A DNA stretch of 64,000 nt, from contig CAWDVA010000010.1 in assembly GCA_963805645.1 (NCBI GenBank), positions 124,001 to 188,000 of the forward strand, written 5' to 3'. Origin of the DNA: CAVXEH01 sp963805645. GTDB lineage: Bacteria; Chloroflexota; Limnocylindria; QHBO01. Both the position numbers and the translations under genes were made by a program. Positions 24,972 through 34,259 of the stretch are shown in pieces (the stretch's first letter is position 1; each line of letters begins with the position of its first letter). The notes beneath the pieces are model-generated. The model had not been told where the DNA came from. It searched no databases and saw only the letters and a program-made list of their open reading frames with translations.

Positions 24972-26135
24972 CTACCCCGATGCGGAACCCACGCGCTTCT
25001 GTGCCCGGTCCACGAGGGCTTCTACGAGGAGCGCCAACCCCAGGGCGACCGTCAGCCAGCCCGGTGCCAGGGTCCGCGCAGCCTCGGTGAGCACCGGGTG
25101 GGCGGCGAGAAGCAGCGGTGTCGTCGCGGCGACCACGACGAAGGTGAGCTGCCACCATCGCCAGCGCAGGACGAATCCGGCCGCGGCGAGCAGGATGGGC
25201 AGCCATACCCACGGCTGCGAGGGGATGGTGGGCAGGATGGCTCGGGCGACCCCGATGTCCTTCCCGACCAAGTACCCAATGACGTCAGGGACGTCCGGAC
25301 GCGCAAAGTGCAGCGTCGGGACGTCCTGCAGCATGTCGCCGAAGGAGGGCAACCCGGCCGCGGCCGCGTAGACGGCGAAGGCGGCGATCGGCGCCAGCAT
25401 TGCTGCCGATGCGGTCGCGAACCGTCGCCAGGGTCCCGCGCCCAGCCAAGCGACCAGGGCGCCGAGCGCCATCGCCGGTGCCAGGATGGTCCCGGACTGG
25501 CGGGTGAACGCGAGCGCGAGCGCGACGATCGCCGAGCCGACCAGCCAGCGTCGATCGCCCCCGGCAACATAACGAGCCAGGCAGACGGTCGTCAGCAGGA
25601 CGAGGGCGATCCCAAGGCCGTCTGTGGTGAGGGTCATGAGCCACCCGGAGAGGAACGGATTCGCCAGAGTGCCAGCCGCGAACAGGACGATGGTCGCCGC
25701 GCCGAGCCCGGTGCCCACGAGCAGTGCCGCGCCGGCGACCACGCCGGTGATGGCGAGGACCGATGCGACCAGGGGTCCCCTCACGCCGAGCAAGGGCACC
25801 GCCGCGCTGCTCACCAATGGCATCACCGGACGCATGCGATAGATGCCGATCCACCGGGCACGGGACGGATCCTGCCATCCCGCCCACCAGCTTCCGTCGG
25901 GGTACCGATGAATCCGTGCCAGCAGGGCCTCGTCGCCGTACTCTTGCGCGAGGCGCCAGCTGTCGTCCCACGACTCGGCGACCGACTCCCCCGCGTACTG
26001 GTAGGCGTACATCGAGTACCACAGGGTGTCGTAGACGGCCCGAGGTCGCAGAGTTGCGGCCAGCGCAGCCCAGCTCAAGAGACCGGCAAGCACCACCCCG
26101 GCGGCCATGACCATGAACCGCGCTCGTCCCCCCAT
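24972..26135 (-). CDS. Polytopic membrane protein, glycosyltransferase-like
   Basis: A 387-residue protein with about nine predicted transmembrane helices. An Asp/Trp/Tyr-rich loop follows the first helix (YDTLWYSMYAYQYAGESVAE). Topology and composition resemble GT-C type glycosyltransferases and related DUF2029/PMT-like membrane proteins, but I cannot see a definite DxD or EX7E motif in the first loop. Conserved-looking elements include RMRPVMPLVSS and TTDGLGIALVLL. It lies between ftcD and argS on the same strand with short gaps. A lipid-linked sugar transfer role is possible but unproven. Confidence 0.7.
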   Translation of the reverse strand: MGGRARFMVMAAGVVLAGLLSWAALAATLRPRAVYDTLWYSMYAYQYAGESVAESWDDSWRLAQEYGDEALLARIHRYPDGSWWAGWQDPSRARWIGIYRMRPVMPLVSSAAVPLLGVRGPLVASVLAITGVVAGAALLVGTGLGAATIVLFAAGTLANPFLSGWLMTLTTDGLGIALVLLTTVCLARYVAGGDRRWLVGSAIVALALAFTRQSGTILAPAMALGALVAWLGAGPWRRFATASAAMLAPIAAFAVYAAAAGLPSFGDMLQDVPTLHFARPDVPDVIGYLVGKDIGVARAILPTIPSQPWVWLPILLAAAGFVLRWRWWQLTFVVVAATTPLLLAAHPVLTEAARTLAPGWLTVALGLALLVEALVDRAQKRVGSASG

Positions 26136-26152
26136 GCCCCTCTCCCGCCGCG

Positions 26153-27061
26153 TTACTTTGCCAGCCGAAGCTCGAGAGCCTGGTCGGGCGAGAACTCCCG
26201 GAGCCGCAACGCGTCGCTGGCGACCTCCAGCAGGGCGCCGGTGGGCGCCAGGCCCACCAGCTCGCAGTGATCCACGTCGGCGCCCGCCTCCAGCGCCAGG
26301 CGCCGGACCTCGCGGACCGCGGCCGCGATGCCGGTCCGCTCCCAGTCGACCAGGTTCATGCTGACCTGCGCGAAGCTCCGCTCGCCGGGGTTCTCGAGGA
26401 GCAGGCCCATGGCCTGGACCGCCGGGAGGCCCCCGGAGGACTCGCGGATGGCATGGGCGATCCGCTTGGCAACCGCGACGTCATCGGTGGTCAGGTTGAC
26501 GTTGAACGCGATCAGCGGCTTGCGGGCCCCCACGGCGACGGCCCCGCCCTTCGGATGCAGGCGCGCCGGGCCGTAGTCCGGATCGCGCTCCGGGTTGACG
26601 CCGATCTCGGCCTTGAGCCCCTCGTACTGGCCGCGCCGCACGTCGGCGAGCCGCCGGCGCTCCGGTCGCAGCGCCGCCTCACCGTAGAGATAGACCGGCA
26701 ATCCGTACGTCTTGGCGACCAGCTCGCCGAAGCGACGGGCGAGGTCGACGCACTCGGACAGGCGGGTCGTCCCCAGCGGCACGAAGGGAATGACGTCGAC
26801 CGCCCCGATGCGCGGGTGCGCGCCGGTGTGGACGGTCATGTCGATGAGCTCGAGCGCACGGCCCACCGCCGCCGTGGCGGCGCGGACCACCGGCTCGGCA
26901 TTGCCGGCGAAGGTCACGACGCTGCGGTTGTGCGTCTCGTCGCGCGAGAAGTCGAGGAGGGTGACCCCGTCGATCTGGCTGATCGCGCGGGTGATCTCGT
27001 CGAGCACCTCCGGGCGCCGGCCCTCGGAGAAGTTCGGGACGCATTCGATCAGGCTGGGCAC
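26153..27061 (-). CDS. ftcD: Glutamate formimidoyltransferase
   Basis: Transfers the formimino group of N-formimino-glutamate, from histidine breakdown, to tetrahydrofolate. The 302-residue protein covers the transferase part only, since the cyclodeaminase is a separate gene at 42.7 kb. Motifs are the N-terminal LIECVPNFSEGRRP, RSVVTFAG, and the catalytic-His segment DMTVHTGAHPRIGAVDVIPF. AFNVNLTTDDVAVAKRIA and the C-terminal VDHCELVGLAP follow. The GTG at 27061 is chosen because TACTAT ends six bases upstream (leaderless) and the alignment begins exactly there. It is divergent from rsmI, with only 54 bases between the two starts. Confidence 0.95.
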   Translation of the reverse strand: MPSLIECVPNFSEGRRPEVLDEITRAISQIDGVTLLDFSRDETHNRSVVTFAGNAEPVVRAATAAVGRALELIDMTVHTGAHPRIGAVDVIPFVPLGTTRLSECVDLARRFGELVAKTYGLPVYLYGEAALRPERRRLADVRRGQYEGLKAEIGVNPERDPDYGPARLHPKGGAVAVGARKPLIAFNVNLTTDDVAVAKRIAHAIRESSGGLPAVQAMGLLLENPGERSFAQVSMNLVDWERTGIAAAVREVRRLALEAGADVDHCELVGLAPTGALLEVASDALRLREFSPDQALELRLAK

Positions 27062-27067
27062 CCCGCG

Positions 27068-27073
27068 ATAGTA
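27068..27073 (-). promoter_or_regulatory. -10 element of leaderless ftcD promoter
   Basis: TACTAT on the minus strand ends six bases before the GTG start of ftcD. No ribosome binding site lies between. It is 29 bases from the equivalent element of the divergent rsmI gene. Confidence 0.55.
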
Positions 27074-27102
27074 CCGCGGCGGGGCGGCGGCGAACCGGGT
27101 GC

Positions 27103-27108
27103 TACGCT
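27103..27108 (+). promoter_or_regulatory. -10 element of leaderless rsmI promoter
   Basis: TACGCT ends seven bases before the ATG of rsmI, with no ribosome binding site. It drives the rRNA/tRNA modification operon. Confidence 0.5.
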
Positions 27109-27115
27109 CCCGCCG

Positions 27116-27967
27116 ATGGTCGGCACCCTCCATGTCGTCGCGCTCCCCATCGGCAACCCCGCCGACGTGACCCTGCGCGCGCTCGAGGTGCTGCGCGGGG
27201 CTGACCTGGTCGCGGCCGAGGACACCCGCCACTTCGCGACGCTTGCCCGGGCACACGAGATCACCACGCCAGCCCTGTCCCTCCATGACCACAACGAGGC
27301 GCAGCGCATCCCCGAGCTCCTTCAGCGGCTGGCCGATGGCGCCGATATCGCGCTCGTCAGCGACGCGGGAACCCCCCTGGTCAGCGATCCCGGCTATCGC
27401 CTGGTCCGTGCTGCGATCCAGGCGGGCGTGGCGGTGACGAGCGTCCCCGGCGCGTCCGCGGTGACCACGGCCCTCGCGGCCGCGGGGCTGCCGCCACAGC
27501 CGTTCCGATTCTGCGGCTTCGCGCCGCGGACGGCCGGCGCGCGTCGTGCGTTCTGGGAGGCCCTGCGCGAGGAGCCCGCGACGCTCGTCTGCTTCGAGGC
27601 TCCCCATCGGCTTGCGGCATCGCTGGCCGACGCGCGCGCTGCCCTCGGCGACCGCGACGCCTGCCTGGCGCGCAACCTGACCAAGCCGCACGAGCGCTAC
27701 GAGCGCGGCTCGCTGGGGGAGCTGGTGGCGGCGCTGGCGACGGAGGGCACCGTCCGCGGGGAATGCACGATCGTCATCGCCGGCGCGAGCCCGCAGGCGG
27801 ATCGGGACGGCGGGGAACTCGCCGCCCGGGCCGCGCGGGTGCTCCTGGACGAGGGCGCACCGCCGCGCGCGGTCCTCGCCCTGCTGACCGGCGTGCTCGA
27901 TGTGCCACGCCGGCAGGCATACCACCTGGCCCACCGCCCGGGAACGGGTGGAGCGACGGAGCGGTGA
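27116..27967 (+). CDS. rsmI: 16S rRNA (cytidine-1402 2'-O)-methyltransferase
   Basis: Methylates the ribose of C1402 in the decoding centre of 16S rRNA. The 283-residue protein belongs to the tetrapyrrole-methylase fold. Features are LHVVALPIGNPADVTLRALE, VAAEDTRHFATLA, ALVSDAGTPLVSDPGYRLV, TSVPGASAVTTALAAAGL and the C-terminal FEAPHRLAASL then NLTKPHERYERGSL. Its stop overlaps the start of the next gene (GTGA), whose product is a G1405-type 16S rRNA methyltransferase homologue. The two enzymes would act three nucleotides apart in helix 44. Confidence 0.96.
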   Translation: MVGTLHVVALPIGNPADVTLRALEVLRGADLVAAEDTRHFATLARAHEITTPALSLHDHNEAQRIPELLQRLADGADIALVSDAGTPLVSDPGYRLVRAAIQAGVAVTSVPGASAVTTALAAAGLPPQPFRFCGFAPRTAGARRAFWEALREEPATLVCFEAPHRLAASLADARAALGDRDACLARNLTKPHERYERGSLGELVAALATEGTVRGECTIVIAGASPQADRDGGELAARAARVLLDEGAPPRAVLALLTGVLDVPRRQAYHLAHRPGTGGATER

Positions 27968-28812
27968 GCCCCGTGGAGCCGGGACGCGTGGCCAGCACCG
28001 TGGCGGCCGCGTCTCGCTACCGCGACGTGGACGCGGCGCTCGTCCGCCGTCTGGCCGAGGAGGAGGCCCCACGGGCGCGCGGCGAGGCGGACGCGGTGAA
28101 GCGCGTGAAGCGCCGGCTCCACCAGGCCGTGACCGCCTACCGTCCGGCCGCCCGCACCGCGCGCGGCGACCTGGCGACCATGCGCGAGGCGTGGCAGGGA
28201 CGCCTCACGGACCCCGCCTTCCGGGACGCGTGCGCCGTGCTGCTTCGCCGCCATGCCTCGACCCGCGAGCGCCTTGCGGACCTGGACGGCTTCTTCCCGG
28301 CCATCTGGGAGGCCGCCGGTGGTCCGCCGCGCAGCCTCGTCGACCTGGGTTGCGGGCTTGGGCCGCTGGCGCTGCCCTGGATGGGCCTGGACCCGGAGGC
28401 GCACTACCGCGCGGTGGACGTCGACGGGGCGCAGCTGGCGGTGGTGGACGCCTTCCTGTCGCTCGTCGGGCAGCCCCACGCGGTGGAGACGGTGGACCTG
28501 GCCGGCGGTCCCTGGCGCGGTGAGCCCGTCGACGTGGCCCTCCTCTTCAAGCTCGTCCCGCTCCTGGATCGGCGGCGCCGCGGCGCGGCTCGCGCGCTGC
28601 TTGCAGGGCTCGCGGCCCGGCACGCGGTGGTCAGCTTCCCACTCCGGTCGCTGGGCGGGCGCGGGAAGGGGATGGAGCGCACGTACCGGGAGCGGCTGGC
28701 GACGCTGGTTCGCGACCTCGGGGAGCGGGTCACCGGCGTGGCGGAGACATCGGTCCGGCATGAGCTCGTCTTCGTGCTTCACCTGGCACCGGAGCCCGCG
28801 CCCGGTGCCTGA
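27964..28812 (+). CDS. FmrO/ArmA-family 16S rRNA m7G1405 methyltransferase homologue
   Basis: A 282-residue homologue of the aminoglycoside-resistance methyltransferases (Sgm, FmrO, ArmA, Rmt), which place N7-methyl on G1405 of 16S rRNA. From memory of Sgm, the match runs the whole length: ASRYRDVDAALVRRLA, AVKRVKRRLHQAVTAY, RHASTRERLADLDGFF, the AdoMet motif LVDLGCGLGPLALPWMGL, VDVALLFKLVPLLD and VVSFPLRSLGGRGKGM, ending in HELVFVL. One difference is GCGLGPL where the producer enzymes have ACGLNPL. The GTG start overlaps the rsmI stop and its own stop overlaps the tgt start, so three RNA-modification genes are coupled. This location suggests a housekeeping role, not acquired resistance. Activity on G1405 is inferred from family. 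Confidence 0.9.
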   Translation: MSPVEPGRVASTVAAASRYRDVDAALVRRLAEEEAPRARGEADAVKRVKRRLHQAVTAYRPAARTARGDLATMREAWQGRLTDPAFRDACAVLLRRHASTRERLADLDGFFPAIWEAAGGPPRSLVDLGCGLGPLALPWMGLDPEAHYRAVDVDGAQLAVVDAFLSLVGQPHAVETVDLAGGPWRGEPVDVALLFKLVPLLDRRRRGAARALLAGLAARHAVVSFPLRSLGGRGKGMERTYRERLATLVRDLGERVTGVAETSVRHELVFVLHLAPEPAPGA

Positions 28813-29908
28813 CCCGCTCGTCACCCGCCGGGGCACCCTGGCGGTCCCCACCTTCCTGCCGGATGCCACCCGGGCCGGCGTGCGCGGGGTCACAAGCGAG
28901 GACCTGCGCCGGGTGGGCGTGGAGGCCGTGGTGGTCAACGCGTTCCACCTGCTCCGGCGACCCGGCGCGCGTGTGATCCAGGGCGGTGGTGGGATCCACG
29001 CCTTCATGGGCTGGGACGGTCCGGTGCTGAGCGATTCGGGTGGCTTCCAGGTCTGGTCGCTCATCCGGCAGGATCCGTCCCGCGGCGTGATCCGCGATCG
29101 ACAGGTGATCTTCCGCGAGCCGGAGACGGGCGAGAAGTGGAACCTCACCCCCGAGCGGGTGATAGGCCTGCAGTTCCAGCTCGGCAGCGACATCGCGGTC
29201 TGCCTGGACGACTGCACCGATGCCGATGCGCCGCTCGCCGAGCAGGAGCGCAGCGTGGAGCGCACCGTGGCCTGGGCACGGAGATCGCGCGAGGCGTTCG
29301 ATCGGCTGGCGGCCGGTCTGCGTCGGGGAGCGACGCCTCCACGGCTCTTCGCCGTGGTCCAGGGCGGCGGCGACGAGACCCTGCGCCGTCAATGCGCCAC
29401 TGCGCTGGCGGGCATCGGTTTCGATGGCTACGGCTTCGGCGGGTGGCCGCTCGCGGCCGATTCCACGCTCCTGTCCGGCCCGCTGCGCTGGGTCGCGGAG
29501 TCCCTGCCGGCATCGGTACCCAGGCACGCGCTGGGGATCGGACGGCCCGACCACCTGGTCAGCGCCTTCGCCCTGGGGTACTCGCTCTTCGACTGCGCGC
29601 TTCCCACGCGGGACGCGCGTCACGGGCGCCTGTACGTCTTTCGGCCGGGGTACCCGCTGAAGGGCGTTCGGCCGGGAGCCTCCTTCTTCCGCGCCGTCCA
29701 CATCCACGATGCCCGCTACCGGGTCGATCGCGCGCCGCTCGAGGACGGCTGCGACTGCCCGGCCTGCGCCCGGTACAGCCGGGCGTACCTCCACCACCTG
29801 TTCAAGGTGGGCGACGCCTCGGCGGAGCGCCTGGCCACGCTCCACAACCTGCGCTTCTACGTGCGGCTGACCGAGGCACTCCGTGCCGGGGGAGCCGCCA
29901 CCCGCTGA
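28805..29908 (+). CDS. tgt: tRNA-guanine transglycosylase family protein, divergent
   Basis: Base-exchange enzyme of the queuine/preQ1 TGT family, 367 residues. It keeps the substrate Asp in VLSDSGGFQVWSL, the Asp-Cys pair in AVCLDDCTDAD, the Gln in VVQGGGDET, the proposed nucleophile Asp in LFDCALPTRDARHG and the zinc site CDCPACARYSRAYLHH. The loop that normally reads GGLAVGE or GGLSVGE is FGGWPLAAD, and the N-terminus is somewhat short. The GTG at 28805 overlaps the methyltransferase stop by eight bases. Position 34 of tRNA is the default target, but the altered recognition loop leaves the base or RNA substrate open. Confidence 0.88.
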   Translation: MPDPLVTRRGTLAVPTFLPDATRAGVRGVTSEDLRRVGVEAVVVNAFHLLRRPGARVIQGGGGIHAFMGWDGPVLSDSGGFQVWSLIRQDPSRGVIRDRQVIFREPETGEKWNLTPERVIGLQFQLGSDIAVCLDDCTDADAPLAEQERSVERTVAWARRSREAFDRLAAGLRRGATPPRLFAVVQGGGDETLRRQCATALAGIGFDGYGFGGWPLAADSTLLSGPLRWVAESLPASVPRHALGIGRPDHLVSAFALGYSLFDCALPTRDARHGRLYVFRPGYPLKGVRPGASFFRAVHIHDARYRVDRAPLEDGCDCPACARYSRAYLHHLFKVGDASAERLATLHNLRFYVRLTEALRAGGAATR

Positions 29909-29926
29909 CGCGTTTCGGGCGCGCGG

Positions 29927-31111
29927 TCAGGCGTCCGCGGCCGCGGCCTGCCGCGGGTCATCGCGGCCGATGGGATCCGGGTTGCGCCCGCGCGCCCGCG
30001 CGAGGTGCTCGGCGAGCAGCTGGAGGGGGAGGGCCGTCGAGAGGATCGCCTCGATCACCGCCGGCAGGCGGTTGGCCTCGGGGGCGTCGAGCCGGCCGGC
30101 GCCCGTCAGCTCCGCGGGGATGGTCGGCCCGACCCGCGGAGCCAGGATGGCGGCAGCGGGCATGCCCAGCGCCGCCGCGGAGCGCAGGACCGCCCGCGCC
30201 CGCTCCCGAACCGGCTCCCCGGCCGGCTCGGCATCAGTCAGGAGGAGCACCAGGCCGGTGCGCTCATCGCACGCGGCGAGATGGCCGTGCCGCACCGTCT
30301 CGAGCCGGAGGGCCCGTGCCGGCAGGCCGACGCCCTCCTCGATCTTCAGTGCCAGCTCCCGGGCGGCGGGCTCATCGCGACCCGTGCCCACGGTGACCAT
30401 CCGCTCGACGCTCCCCAGCGCGGCGGCCACGGACTCGGCTCCGGCGGACTGCCCGCCGGCTGCCTCCAGCAGACCCCGCACGCTCGCTCCGTCGAGGTGG
30501 CCACCCCTCAGGCGGGATGCCACCGCCGCGATAGCCACCAGCGGCGACAGGTAGCCCACGGTGTGGCACCAGCTCTGGTCCTGCTCGCCGGTCTCGATGA
30601 CCACCTCGGCCAGGCCTGCACCGGGCGATCGATCGCTTACCGAGAGGAGCGCGCGCGAGACATGGCCCGGGCGGACGGCTCGCAGGGCCTCGTTCGTCGC
30701 CCATGTCCCGCCCTCGTGGCTGATGGCGATCAGCGCGCCCTCCGCCACCGGTGCGCGCACGACGTCGAGCGCCTGCCGGGAGCGGACGAGCCACTGCTCC
30801 CCGGGTTCCAGCGCATCGGCGAGGAGCCAGGCCGCGGCCATGGCCGCGTGCTCGCTGGTCCCGCAGCCGGTGGCGACCACCGGTCGCCCGCGACGGACCG
30901 CGTCGTGGACCATGCCCGCGACTTCGTCCACCGCCCGCGCGCCGCTCCCCGTGGAGAGACGACGCACGATCCGCTCCGCCACGGCCGGCTCCGCCGCGAT
31001 CATCTCCGTCATCAGGTACGGCGGCGCCTCCCGGAGCGGCGGCATCTGCGAGCCGGCCCACGGGTCGGGTGCCCCGGGAAGCGGCGCCTCTGCGTCCACC
31101 GCGGGGTCCAC
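29927..31111 (-). CDS. SIS-domain protein (GlmS isomerase-like)
   Basis: A 394-residue protein with two SIS (sugar isomerase) domains, as in the C-terminal half of glucosamine-6-phosphate synthase and in AgaS-like isomerases. The first has VVATGCGTSEHAAMAAAWLL near residue 78 and AISHEGGTWATNEAL (a Ser-His-Glu-Gly variant of the phosphate loop). The second has MVTVGTGRDEPAARELALKIEE and ETVRHGHLAACDE. There is no glutaminase domain. The GTG at 31111 lies six bases after the hutU stop, so it is cotranscribed with urocanate hydratase, an unusual partner. An alternative GTG at 31099 is equally acceptable. The substrate is unknown. Confidence 0.8.
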   Translation of the reverse strand: MDPAVDAEAPLPGAPDPWAGSQMPPLREAPPYLMTEMIAAEPAVAERIVRRLSTGSGARAVDEVAGMVHDAVRRGRPVVATGCGTSEHAAMAAAWLLADALEPGEQWLVRSRQALDVVRAPVAEGALIAISHEGGTWATNEALRAVRPGHVSRALLSVSDRSPGAGLAEVVIETGEQDQSWCHTVGYLSPLVAIAAVASRLRGGHLDGASVRGLLEAAGGQSAGAESVAAALGSVERMVTVGTGRDEPAARELALKIEEGVGLPARALRLETVRHGHLAACDERTGLVLLLTDAEPAGEPVRERARAVLRSAAALGMPAAAILAPRVGPTIPAELTGAGRLDAPEANRLPAVIEAILSTALPLQLLAEHLARARGRNPDPIGRDDPRQAAAADA

Positions 31112-31117
31112 CTCGCG

Positions 31118-32797
<1,680 letters not shown>

Positions 32798-32804
32798 GGA
32801 GGGG

Positions 32805-32810
32805 ATGGTA
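32805..32810 (-). promoter_or_regulatory. -10 element of leaderless hutU promoter
   Basis: TACCAT on the minus strand ends seven bases before the hutU ATG, without a ribosome binding site between. The rest of the 207-base gap to the upstream gene holds no gene I can support. Confidence 0.5.
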
Positions 32811-33004
32811 CGCCGCGGGTGTTCTGCCCTGGCGGTACGCCGACCGTGGGTAGATCCGCGGCCGAGCATCGTGTCCGCCATCGGGACACTCGCAGTGCTC
32901 GTGCCGCGACGGTTGACGCGCGTCTCCGTCGCCGACCTACCAGCGGGGCGTGTTGCCCTGGCCGCCCGCCTCGGAGGGTGGAGCCGGATGGATCCGGCGG
33001 GCGC

Positions 33005-33415
33005 TCAGCGCCTGCCCGCCGCCATCGGCTCGCGGGCCACGACCACCGCGAGGGCGCCCACGATGACGACCAGCGCCGCGGACAGGCCGGCCACGAGCCA
33101 GCCCTCCGGAGAGATGCTGCCATCGCGCAGGGCGCCGGCAATGTTGTCGGCGGTTGCGCCCACCATCACCATCCCCAGCGCCGCGGCAACACCGAGCGCC
33201 ACCCGTCTTCCGCCGTCCGCCAGCGCGGGCAGCGCAATCAGGACGACGGTGGCGAGCAGGGCCGCGAACGGGATCATGGAGATGGTTCCGCCCAGCAGGT
33301 CGTCGTCGAAGGTGCCGAATCGCGCCGTGACCCAGGCGACGGTGGCCTGGGTCCAGGCCAGCAGGACGACGACGCACGCCACGGCGAGCGCGGCCTTCAT
33401 CCGAGTGGTGGTCAT
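33005..33415 (-). CDS. Small four-helix membrane protein, unknown function
   Basis: A 136-residue integral membrane protein from the ATG at 33415, which follows a GGGGGG ribosome binding site. Four hydrophobic helices are visible: ALAVACVVVLLAWTQATVAW, ISMIPFAALLATVVLIALPA, VALGVAAALGMVMVGATAD and LVAGLSAALVVIVGALAVVV. No charged catalytic motif is apparent and I do not recognise the family. It lies between the acetyltransferase-like gene and hutU on the same strand with gaps of 81 and 207 bases, so cotranscription with the histidine genes is possible but not compelling. Confidence 0.75.
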   Translation of the reverse strand: MTTTRMKAALAVACVVVLLAWTQATVAWVTARFGTFDDDLLGGTISMIPFAALLATVVLIALPALADGGRRVALGVAAALGMVMVGATADNIAGALRDGSISPEGWLVAGLSAALVVIVGALAVVVAREPMAAGRR

Positions 33416-33496
33416 TGGTGTCCCCCCTTCTGCAGCGGGCGCCTGGTTCACCAGACGCACGAACCGTGCCGGATGTTGCGCCCGGGCCTCCGTCGG

Positions 33497-34255
33497 TCAG
33501 TCGTCTCCGAACGGATTGCGCCGCTTCGGTCGCTCCGGCAGCCGGAAGACATCATCTTCGGATGGTAGCCGGGGCACAGGCAAGGGCCATTCCTCACCCT
33601 CGTCGGCCGGCAGCACCTTCGACAGGAGGTCGTCCCAGCCAACCTCGTCACCGGAGCCCGTCAGCTCGCGGCGCATGACCGGGAAGCGCTCGTCCCCGGC
33701 TGCGCGGCTGAAACCGTGCTCGAGATAGACCGATGGCGGCCCCGCCGGCGGCAGCCAGGCATCGCCGATGCCCTCCGGGTAGGCCTCCACCGCGGTGATC
33801 CCCCGACGGTCGAGCTCGTCGCAGACCATCTCCAGCAGGCTCCCCGCCGTTGCGACCCGGTCCGGCTCCGATGCCGGTACCTGGAGGCAGGTGACGACCC
33901 ACGGGGCGGGCGAGTCGGGCAGGTCCGGGTACCGCTCGCGGATCGACTGGGCCCGCGGATAGGCCGACATGGGGCCGAACTGCGCCCAGCCCACTGCCGT
34001 TCCGCCCGTGTCGTCGGGTCGCCAGGCGAGCATTCCGTAGGCGCCGGCGAGCTTCTCCCCGGAGAGGAGCCGGTTGCGCTTGAGGCCCTCGCGCGCTTGG
34101 GTGTCGGTCGCGTCCTGCGCCGGCGCGTCGCGGGTCCCGTCCAGGCGCTCCCAGTAGTCGCAGGTCTGGCAGCGGGATCCCGGGCGAGCCGGCGCCGGGA
34201 TGGCGTCGAAGCTGACCTCGTCGACCAGGGTGAACTTCAGGGGTTCGGGCGCCAT
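33497..34255 (-). CDS. GNAT-like acetyltransferase family protein
   Basis: A 252-residue cytosolic protein starting at the ATG at 34255, with GGAGG eleven bases upstream. Near the N-terminus is SRCQTCDYWERL, a CxxCxYWE motif seen in a group of GCN5-like acetyltransferases of high-GC bacteria. VGWAQFGPMSAYP, WVVTCLQVPASEPDRVATAGSL and a CoA-side helix LLEMVCDELDRRGITAVEAY follow. The C-terminal Pro/Arg-rich tail (PERPKRRNPFGDD) looks disordered. It begins four bases after the histidase stop, so the two are surely cotranscribed. The acyl acceptor is unknown; a role in histidine metabolism is only suggested by position. Confidence 0.75.
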   Translation of the reverse strand: MAPEPLKFTLVDEVSFDAIPAPARPGSRCQTCDYWERLDGTRDAPAQDATDTQAREGLKRNRLLSGEKLAGAYGMLAWRPDDTGGTAVGWAQFGPMSAYPRAQSIRERYPDLPDSPAPWVVTCLQVPASEPDRVATAGSLLEMVCDELDRRGITAVEAYPEGIGDAWLPPAGPPSVYLEHGFSRAAGDERFPVMRRELTGSGDEVGWDDLLSKVLPADEGEEWPLPVPRLPSEDDVFRLPERPKRRNPFGDD

Positions 34256-34259
34256 CGGC

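Noticed and set aside
27964..28812. Horizontally acquired resistance gene
   Set aside because: Base composition matches its neighbours, it is translationally coupled on both sides and no mobile element is near, so recent transfer is not supported.
29927..31111. glmS (glucosamine-6-phosphate synthase)
   Set aside because: Only SIS domains are present; the N-terminal glutaminase with Cys1 is missing.
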